A stretch of 55,280 bases of DNA from Phoronis australis (Eukaryota; Phoronida; Phoronidae). The notes beneath the pieces are model-generated. The model was not told the origin of the DNA and made no database searches. It saw only the letters and a list, made by a program, of their open reading frames with translations. Shown here in pieces: positions 1 to 11,000 of the stretch (position 1 is the stretch's first letter; each line of letters opens with the position of its first letter). A program made the position numbers and the translations under genes. Location: the NCBI GenBank assembly GCA_002633005.1, contig NMRA01000066.1:957912-1013191 (forward strand). The letters run 5' to 3'.

Positions 1-108
1 TTAGGGAACTTAGTTGAGTCTCCACTTGGGGGCGTTTCATGCAACTGGGCACAGATGTCTAAACCAAGTTGGTTCTTTGATAACAAGGTGACCTTATTTC
101 CACCATAC

Positions 109-2093
109 CTTGTTCCAACTCTTTCTCTTGAACATCCACTGTGGGACCAGCACTGTCCTTGTAAAGTATCTAAACAGGACAAAATCAATTCGACACACTA
201 TTAAGGAGATAATTGCCAGTGTTTGCAATTTTAGCAACCACTGTTCAGCTAAGGTAACTGACGATATTTATAAGCGAGAACCAAATTGATCAAATAATGT
301 TTTTTAATTATCAAACCCAATGAAACAAATCTAATTTGATTTCTGATAGCCAAATTCTTGTGCTAAAAGTTTTAAAAGATACCAGATCATGTTTGTAGCT
401 AATGGTACGAACAGACTTTCCTAGTTTTGTTTGAAATGTTTCATGCAAGTCTGTGGAAGTTACGGCAAAGGCTGTGAAAAAACAGATTCTTTACCAATGC
501 CTGCACATCGTTTTAACGCACATGATAAGTGTCTTTGATCATTAAGGATTTCAAAAATACTACGTTGAAATTGCTATGTAAAAGACATTCAAAAATATGA
601 TTCTTGGTTACAGACAATCGAAATTATTAATCAGTTTTCTGAACTTGGGACGTGACTGCTTCATATTGCCCAGCTACACCATTCTTTCAATTTCTGGGCA
701 GAAATATCACAGTTTTTGATCTTTACTACTGAAATAAAATGTAAAATAGTTTCATAATTTACTACCTACTATCACTACAATACTCACTGCAGGCACTAAC
801 ACCTTAAGGTCAGGTAAGTTTTCATAAAACATGCGTGTCTCCTCATCTTCAAACAAAGTGGTGTCACCCTCGTACTGTAAAATAAATACCCGCTGCGAAT
901 CATTCGTTTTAGCAACAATTCAGGAAGGAGAGGACAACAATATCATTCTGTTTTCCTAGTTATGGCTGCATGAAATGAAGACAATGGTTACACAAAGCAA
1001 AACTTTCAGTTAAACAAATTTGAAGTGGATCAATATGACTAATCAAACCATTTGGGCCTAACTCCTGACACAGCAGAATCATTGACGACTTGATAAATTA
1101 ACCCACTTTTTTCACAATTCAATGTCTGACTAATAAACAACATTTAATTGGCATTGACTGCTGCATAATTCCTTTTCCAGGCCTATCCCAGATAAACAGT
1201 CCTGAACAGTAGATTGGTTCCTAATAATGAATTCTGGCTCACAAACCAATCGCATATCTTGAACCGCTGACTCGGCTAAACTAGCATACCCTGAAAGACT
1301 GAATCCAAGGTTAGCCATTGAAAGGCATGCGTTTTCCAATATAATTGTCAATTTATCAGTTGGACGCATTAAGCAAGCACTATGACCCCAATCAAAGCCG
1401 GAATTGACATTTCCTTTATTTCTTTAGAATTATGTCTGTTAATCACATAGAAACAGAAGCACCTACCTCGGCATTCCTCAAAGGGTTAAAAATATCAAAC
1501 CCTAAGCCATCCACATCGTTCTTTATATCTGCAATAGCAACAGAGATACCAAGAACATGAATATTGAGTCTTAAACAAATGTCTTTTAAGAATAAAGCAT
1601 TCAAAATACTGCTTCGAACTTTAATAATCAACAACAGTCCTACTTTTATTTTTTACAAAAATCGCAAGAGAAAGTTGGCATTTCTGAATTGACAAGTTTG
1701 CAGACTGGAAAGCAACAGCTGTGCAAGTAACTGATGAGCTTGTAAAATGCAACAAGGGTTTGTCACACTCAGATATTGCTCTGACTTGTTGATCGGTTTA
1801 TTCAAGCACATTAGACATATTTTCACAAACTGATCAAACCTAACTGCAAGGTATTTTGATAACGCTTTTGATGAGATATTCTGTACGGGGTCCCACGACA
1901 ACCATTTAACCATACATCAGAAATCACTAAAAAGCAAAAATCTTTTCAATAATAGTTCTATGGCTCCTTAATTCTGAGTGAAAATCACTAAGTTTGACAA
2001 AGAACTAAAACAAAATATATATAGTGTATTGCCGAAAAAAAGTTTCATTTTACCTTCTTTGGGCAGATCTGGCATGTCCTCGTCTAAAAGATC
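109..2093 (-). CDS. UPF2: UPF2 exons after MIF4G-1: acidic linker
   Basis: Exons 2054-2093 (40 nt, DLLDEDMPDLPKE), 1467-1528 (62 nt, IKNDVDGLGFDIFNPLRNAE), 788-874 (87 nt, EGDTTLFEDEETRMFYENLP) and 109-169 (61 nt, ILYKDSAGPTVDVQEKELEQ). This matches the segment between MIF4G-1 and MIF4G-2, which in the family has the acidic W/F-EDED-x-R-x-FYENL motif. The 109-169 exon ends in phase 1 at CAAG|GTATGG, so coding continues left of the window. Confidence 0.9.
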
Positions 2094-5000
2094 CTGAAAA
2101 ATATTTTAGGAATAATTTCAAGTGCAGAATGTGTGAATTCATATTACTGAAATGGAATCAGTGATTCCTTAATGACATGTTGGGACACAGTGTCACGTTG
2201 CTACTCAGTGGCAGTAAAGTCAGTTAAAACCAGCAACAAGCTTCCATATTAAGGGATAATAGATTCTGTGAAAACATTCAAATTTCAAGCAGTGTAACTG
2301 TCCAATTGTTCAGGTTAGGTTAGAGAGTTGAGTTAGTTACCCATGAAGTCTTCATTGTTAACAATTCTAGTCTTTATTCGTTTTAATGTGACATGCTTGG
2401 AGAATGAATGGCAGTGCGAACAAGTTCCTTATGTTAGCTTTTATACGACTGCATGTCTTAATAAAGGTGATGTAAAAAGTTGGGTGGTACTGTCTCTAGC
2501 AGTTTCTGGAAAGTTGTGCTTACTTTACAGCCGTGCACTATTTGTGGCCAGGTGTTATGGTTGAACCATATTTCAGCAACAATTGCAATACAAATATTCA
2601 GTACCAACTTTAAAAACAGCGCATACGTAAACAAAGCCATTGTACTAGTCGACGTTTCAGTTTATTACCACTCAACCATTCTGACTTTAAAGTTCGTACT
2701 CTTATTTTGGCAAAAAACAAATTCGTGAACAAATTTTCAGCTTTGCTAGACAACAGCAACTACTCACGCTAAAAGTCTGAGTGGATGTCAGTAGTTTCTG
2801 ATAGGTGGCGCTCAGTGTCTCGTATTGCTCCCTGCGTTCCGAGCCCAGCTCTCCCTTTGTGTGCAGTATTCGTCGGTTGTGTTTCTCAACAGAGCTCAGC
2901 TCTTTGTGGCTACGCAGCAGGTGCTTGGTGAGCGTGATGTAGTAATCCACGAGGAGGTTACGACAAGCCTTTTGACGCTCTGGGGGCAGGAACTGGAATG
3001 AAGACACATTAGAGAATAGCCAGATTAGGGTAAGTAATCGGCTGCAATCATCGGTAAATCCTTGCGTTAGCGCAAATCTGACAGTAACAGAAACCATGTG
3101 AACACAGCAAACAATGCAAATTAATCAGGGCAGAAGCAAGCCCTTGTTAGGCCTCAAAAAGCACAGTTGGTTCACGGGTCGGTTTCATCAACAGTGGCTT
3201 AAAGGTTTAGGAAAATATTTTGGTCCCGCGTTCCTACTTCAGAGTTACCAAATAAAGGTTTAGTCATTCATATAACTGGCATATGACGGACTGGAAATAA
3301 TCCCAACAAATGTTCTCAGTGAGCAGCAGTCATTTGTACGTCATCCTCAGATACTACGCAATTTTTGTTAGTGAGTTCAACTATTTTTAAGAAATGATCA
3401 TGGAGCATAAGACCAAAATTTCTGTCTTAAAACCTCAAGTCAAGAAACAGACCATTGGTCTCAGTTCTTTCGAAAATTGAGTGGGTAGTGCCGTATTTTT
3501 CATGAAAGCAAATCACTCGAGGGGAGCAAAAGCGATGCAGCTTACTGGTCCATATTACAAAGCATAACAAATGCACACAATTATGCACAAACGGATTTGT
3601 GTCTTCAGATTTTGATCAAAATTTACAGGTACCTCAACTCTTTTTCACTAAGTATATTTCAAGTAGGCAAGTATTTTTAGCAAAGGACACAGTCACATCT
3701 AACGTACAATTGACCTTGAAACTTTTTAAATGTAGCAGACAAGCTAATGTATCTTGCACGGAGCTGTGAAATTAAAGACTAGAGTTACTCACATCACTTC
3801 TGACAATCTCCATATTGTACTTCTCAGCAAGAAGCCTGCAATATTGAAAAACAAAATGTACCACTGACCACAACAGCGAAAAAGAAAAACATAACTGAGT
3901 TTTCAATTGATAACCAAAGAGCAGAACACGTCCAGAAATGTAAATTTTAGGATACATATTTCCAGGCTAAGGAAAGATCACAGTTCAACAAAACCAGTTT
4001 CCCAATTAACACTCACAAAGGATTAGCACTAACGACTATCACAAACATTATGACAGTATGCGATTTTCTATTCAAAATTTGTTGTTAATGTAATTTTATT
4101 TACCTGCACCTACGGGGCAGCAGACCAGCGTAATCATCGCCGCAGTGCTTGCAGAAACTCAGCACTATGGGTAAATTTGTGTGGTCTTCCTTGTCGCCAA
4201 CCATTAGTATGGACAGCTGATTGGCCAACACACCTAGCGCCTCCTTCTGGCGGAACAGCCCGGCGACTACGAGCTCCGCGAAGAAGCGGAGATCAACTCG
4301 CAGTTTGCTCAGATTACTGATCTATGGAAGACGCGACACTTTTATTCTGGGATTTGTTTTGAAATGGCTATAAACCCGTTTTAAATTATGAAAACCAACT
4401 GTCGATTTAGACCACTCTCGTTTCAGAACTTGATCTCAAATTGTTGCATCACACTGAAAATTATACCAAGGCAAAAAAATCTTCACTTATGGAACAGAAA
4501 CACTGAATTCAATCCCATAATTCCACACTCAAAACTCGCCAACCAATCATTTCAGTGGCCGCCATTTTACAAGGACAGACTAGTAAGCTCCCAAGCATAC
4601 TTGCGAAACAGTCATTTACTCACATGATTCTACGTGATTATTCTTATCTCACTAGAAAGTAAGCCTACGGAATGATCTTCAATTCATTATTTCTTGAGAT
4701 CAGGCACAAGTTAGCATGTCACGGCGTGTCATTCTATGCATCCAGCATTATCTCATGGTATAAAGAACTGTCAGCTTCTACTCCCAGTGAGGACAACATT
4801 AAGTGGCAAATGGTCTAAGCCAAGAGATCACCTCTAGGATGGAACGTGGGTTTATAGCCNCTCACGCTAAAAGTCTGAGTGGATGTCAGTAGTTTCTGAT
4901 AGGTGGCGCTCAGTGTCTCGTATTGCTCCCTGCGTTCCGAGCCCAGCTCTCCCTTTGTGTGCAGTATTCGTCGGTTGTGTTTCTCAACAGAGCTCAGCTC

Positions 5001-8000
5001 TTTGTGGCTGCGTAGCAGGTGCTTGGTGAGCGTGATGTAGTAATCCACGAGGAGGTTACGACAAGCCTTTTGACGCTCTGGGGGCAGGAACTGGAATGAA
5101 GACGGATACAATTTCATGTCAGTGCAAGATATGACTAATAGACCAGTCAATTACTGAGCAAGAAAGTAAGCTTGTAGTCCAAAGTTTGTGGCTATGGAGG
5201 AAAATAATCTTAACTCTGGTGGTAACAATAGCTAAGATGATCGAGGGAGCGTGCCCACCTTAGCATAGGCTCGCAAATCGTTGCTCTATCTCAAAGTTCT
5301 TCTCACATGCAGACAACATGAACTAGTTGAAAGCAACACACCAGAAGACACATTAGAGCATAGCCAGATTAGGGTAAGTAATCGGCTGCATCATCGGTAA
5401 ATCCTTGCATTAGCGCAAATCTGACAGTAACAGAAACCATGTGAACACAGCAAACAATGCAAATTAATCTGGGCATAAGCAACCCCTTGTTAGGCCCCAA
5501 AAAGCACAGTTGGTTCACGGGTCGGTTTCATGAACAGTGGCTTAAAGGTTTAGGTAAAAATTGTGGTCCTGCCTTCCCACTTCACAGTTACCAAATAAAG
5601 GTTTAGTCATTCATGTAACTGGCATATGACGGCCTGGAAATAATCCCAACAAATGTTCTCAGTGAGCAGCAGTCATTTGTACATCCTCATATACTATGCA
5701 ATTTTTGTTAGCGAGTTCAACTATTTTTAAGAAATGATCATGGAGCATAAGTAGACCAAAATTTCTGTCTCAAGTCAAGAAACAGACCACTGGTCTCAGT
5801 TCTTTCGAAAATTGAGTGGGTAGTGCCGTATTTTTTTAGTTTTTCATGAAAGCAAATCACTCGAGGGGAGCAAAAACGATGAAGTTTACTGGTCCATATT
5901 ACAAAGCATAAGAAATGCACACGTGCACACACACTTTGTATTTTGACAACGGATTTGTGTCTTCAGATTTTGATAAAAATTTACAGGTACCTCAACTCTT
6001 TTTCACTAAGTATATTTCAAGTAGTATTTTTAGCAAAGGAGACAGTAAAAAAAAATGAATTTTATTTTCAACAACATCCAAGTAACAACAAATGCACACC
6101 CTTTGTAAAAGTACAGTGCCCGATCTTCTCTCTGCTACAGACATTAAACTGGATCGAGCACATCGGAATCAGAGACGAGCAAAATTGATGTGCGATTTGC
6201 TTTTTACTCATCACCTGGTAAATGATGCCTACGTTCTATTATACACCTTTTCAAATGATGACAGCAGGCGGAACAGACCAGAACCAATGCTTTTTGGCCT
6301 TCAAGTATTTTCTCATCTAAGGTTTTAATACCCATCCAGCTGAAAAGTTATTCGTAAGGAGAACGATCACATCTGACGTACAATTGACCTTAAAACTTTT
6401 TAAATGTAGCAGACAAGCTAATGTATATATCTTGCTCAGAGCTTTGAAATTAAAGACTAGAATTACTCACATCACTTCTGACAATCTCTATGTTGTATTT
6501 CTCAGCAAGAAGCCTGCAATATTGAAGAACAAAATGTACTACTGACCACAACAGCGAAAAAGACAAACGTAACTGAGTTTTCAATTGATAACCAAAGACC
6601 AGAACATGTCCAGAAATGTAAATTTTAGGATACATATTTCCAGGCTAATGAAAGATCACAGTTCAACAAAATCCAGTTTCCCAATTAACACTCACAAAAG
6701 ATTAGCACTAACGACTATCACAAACATTATGACAGTGTGTGATTTTCTATTCGAAATTTGTTGTTAATGTAATGCTATTTACCTGCACCTACGGGGCAGC
6801 AGACCAGCGTAATCATCGCCGCAGTGCTTGCAGAAACTCAGCACTATGGGTAAATTTGTGTGGTCCTCCTTGTCGCCAACCATTAGTATGGACAGCTGAT
6901 TGGCCAACACACCTAGTGCTTCCTTCTGGCGGAACAGCCCGGCGACTACAAGCTCCGCGAAGAAGCGGAGATCAACTCGCAGTTTGCTCAGATTACTGAT
7001 CTATGGAAGACGCGACACTTTTATTCTGGGATTTGTTTTGAAATGGCTATAAACCCGTTTTAAATTATGAAAACCAACTGTGGATTTAGACCACTCTCGT
7101 TTCAGAAGTTGATCTCAAATTGTTGCTTCACACTGAAAATTATACCAAGGCAAAAAAATCTTCACTTATGGAACAGAAACACTGAATTCAATCCCATAAT
7201 TCCACACTCAAAACTCGCCAACCAATCATTTCAGTGGCCGCCATTTTACAAGGACAGACTAGTAATCTCCCAAGCATACTTGCGAAACAGTCATTTACTC
7301 ACATGATTCTACATGATTATTCTTATCTCACTAAAAAGTAAGTCTACGGAACGATCTTCAATTCATTATTTCTTGAGATCAGGCACAACAAGTTAGCATG
7401 TCACGGCGTGTCATTCTATGCATCCAGCATTATCTCATGGTATAAAGAACTGTCAGCTTCTACTCCCAGTGAGGACAACATTAAGTGGCAAATGGTCTAA
7501 GCCAAGAGATCACCTCTAGGATGGAACGTGGGTTTATAGCCGGTTTAAACATAGATATCAGCTCCTCGGAAATTTTTTGGCAAATTCCTCATTAAACTGG
7601 TTTGAATATGTTGGTGTTAGGAATGATAACAGACAAACTATCAAAGATTTATGAACATCATGTCATTACCATGATTTACTGTTTATGAGAAACAGGGCCG
7701 TCCCCGATTACACAGTAACACTGGAATCTCGTTGTATTTTCCCACAATGCCGTAAACAACCGTCAGGCACATTTGAAGCCTCGTCTTTTCCCGGTTGCAT
7801 TGCTCTATTCGTCATTCTAATGCCCATGAAGTACTACTGCTATGCTGTGGGCTGCAACTCCGACGTGGGAAAGTTTGATAAACTGGACAAATACCCGCGG
7901 ATGCCGCATGTGAAATTCTTCACCTTCCGACATCAAGGAGATACACGAAAATGTGCCTGATTTCCAAAACGAGGTCACGCTCTTTCTTACCTCCCAGATA

Positions 8001-11000
8001 AGGAAAGTTCTTTCGCCGTGTAATGTGGGATGGCCCTATTGTGCTACATAGTGTAAAATTATACCAAATGCACGACTAAAACTACAACTGACAAACTTCA
8101 TGGTTTAAACAAAACCGCATGCCACAATCGTGGCTGACATTACTGTCAATCATCAATTTTAGTACCTTCTCATCCTTCTTAGAGGGCAGTGCTTTAAGCC
8201 AGTGCTCCATCAGTGCAGGGGCGAACTCGGCATACCTCTGATGCAGCAGAGAGCATATGTGGACGGCGCACGCAATGTCAGACATCTTCAGTTTGGCTTC
8301 GACGACGGCCGACGCCTGAAAGAAAAAGAACAACGTAAGAGCCACAATAATCACTAGATGGTGTTAATACAGCATAACTCCCACTACTGTTGAAAGCAGA
8401 AAGCTGTTTACTAGCTTAGGGTCCAGTTGGGATAAGGTACAAACATCATCCCTTGATTGTAATATATGGAACGACTCACATATGTTGACGATATTGGAAT
8501 CTTTAATGATTACTTGCGAAAAATCTGAGAGTGTAGAACGGGCAGCTAATTGGGCTGTGCTGCACTCTGGCTCAGTTTGCTGTGTATGCTGTATAATTGT
8601 GTTGCAGCATTGCTATTGGCTTACATCTAAATGGGTCACAAACCTTCGCCATACATTCTTGTAATCGTATGTCATTTTGGTTCTGCCTAAGGATGATGCA
8701 AAAATAGTCTCAAAATGCAGTTGTCGTTTTAATCATTAGTTTTCCCGATCACTCGGCCCTCTGCTTTATTGTTGTGCTACAAACGACTGTCAAAGTTGTC
8801 AAGATCTTGACGGAATATTGTAAAGTGTTATTAATAAATGAACATTGCTGTGTGTTCAAAACATTGCCTACAGCAGAGACTGCTAACAAACTATTCAAAT
8901 TTTATACATTTTGCTATCTGGGGAATTTCAGCTTCTCATTGTGAAAAACCACCATTCCAAGAATTCAACATGACCATTTGATAGAATGTATTTACGTGTT
9001 TCAAGTATTGTTTCATTAGCCCAATGCCATCAAGAGATTTTTGCACTCTTCACAGCTCTTATTTTGGAATTGCCAAAACTAGACTTTACTATAATGCCCA
9101 GTGTCTTTACATGAAAATCAGTCGACTAAATCACGATCAATGGAAAGCCACCTCATTTTCTTATTAAGACGATTTTGCAATTTTGCCATCAAATAATGCA
9201 ACACATTCACGTCAAGTGGTTTTGCTTTTCAATTCCACATACTTAAACACACTAACACCATCAAAATAAAGTGAAATAATGTGTAACCTTGTCACCTCAG
9301 TTCATGACTAAGTGAATCAGTCTTTCGTTTATGTCAATATAAATAGCCACAACACGCTTTGACGAAGAACTAATCGAAAGCAAGCAAAAAGGAGCAAGTG
9401 TGAGACATGTAATTAATATGTAATGCCTTGAATTCCTGTACTAACAACCTAATACTGCTTTTACTTTGGCCATGTGATAACAATAGCAAGTCCTAGATGT
9501 ATTTTCAACAGAACCAAAACATAATTTTAGAGTTTCCTAATTATATCTAGCAGACTTACCACTTCGCCAATGTACTTTGTTAAGTTTAGAGCATTGAAGT
9601 CTTTAGTCAAAGCATCCCGTTGAGATTCGCACAGGTTTTTCTGGAAAGAATATAACATAGCGCAGGCCTGTAAATAGGATTAAAGCTGAATTTTGCCCTC
9701 TCTTGCTGGTTAAAAAAAATTCAAATAAAATCAGTTTATGCTTTTTACTCTCATAAAGACGGTTATGTATAATAGTAATCATAACGATGATAGAATTCTC
9801 CAACAAAAGAATAAAAACCGTCAGCAAACTAAGAAAATGCATTGCCTGTGACTTGAGTTACTAGCCCACTTAGTCCTGATTCAAGATCGGATGAGCCTCT
9901 TATTGCTGTGAAATTGCTCTCAACATGTCCGTAACTTAAATTGAACTGCACTTCGCTATTTTCTGAGATCAGACTCAACAGGTTGGCCTCTCGTGGTGAC
10001 AACAGCTACTTCTCTGAGTCTGTTATAACTCCATAAACAACTTCTCAGATGAACAAGGAAGAGGCGAAGATCAATTTTAAGAGTTTCAAATGAAAAGCGA
10101 GCTGGGTCTTATATCAGTGTCGTACCATCCTGTCAAAACATAATATAAAACACTGCATCACTCACCAACTTTTTCACAAAGGCCGTGTTCTTTTTAAGGC
10201 TGGAGTCAAGCTTGACAAAAAACGAGTCATCTGGTCTGTTTGCTAAAACGTACAAAAACACAACTCAATATTCCAACAAGGGGCCAAACAGAAGAAATTT
10301 ACCAAAGACTTCAACTGACACTTGACACCAAGACAGAAAGGATTTAAATCCTGCAGTTATTGAATGATTACATTTTCCACACATTCTAAAATATACACCT
10401 AAATCTTACCTCCAGCGGCCAAGTTTGTCTCCCGGAGAGTTTTCCTGCTGTGAACTCGTTCTCTGCTCTCATTGGCAAAATCAGCGATGAAGTTCTGCAG
10501 TATAAAGGCACATCAACAGGATGCGTACTGAACAGTATGCAAAACACAAGCAGGAAGACATGCACACAAGGTTAAAGTGACATTGTTGTTGGAAAAAGTA
10601 ATTTTACAGAAATTTGCAGGTGTGCAATGATCAAACTACCTCCGAAATAATCAAACACTCTACCACTAAGCCAAATTCCACGAGTTAACTTGCAGAGTAT
10701 TTTAATGGTACTTAACAGATGTCAGCCTTGATTTCAACGAAGGTATGGCTCATAATGGCAAAAACTGATTTGTAATAAAATCATAAAAACACAACAAAAT
10801 TTGTTGTATTATAGCTACGGTCTGCAAATTACTTCAAGAATATATGTCCTTATCCCATTCAACAATAATCCTGAAATTGTGTTTTGGCAGCAAAAATGAT
10901 AACGTGTCTTTAACATTCACTAGAGACAACTTCAAAGTCTGAAAACAGAACAAAGATAACTTAATCAACTTAGCAACTTTAAAAAAATAGACTAAGCAAC

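Noticed and set aside
4388-7306. Paired 79-codon plus-strand frames (MKTNC(R/G)FRPLSFQ …)
   Set aside because: They lie in the UPF2 intron within the two allele copies, antisense to the gene, with repeat-like composition and no conserved protein signature.
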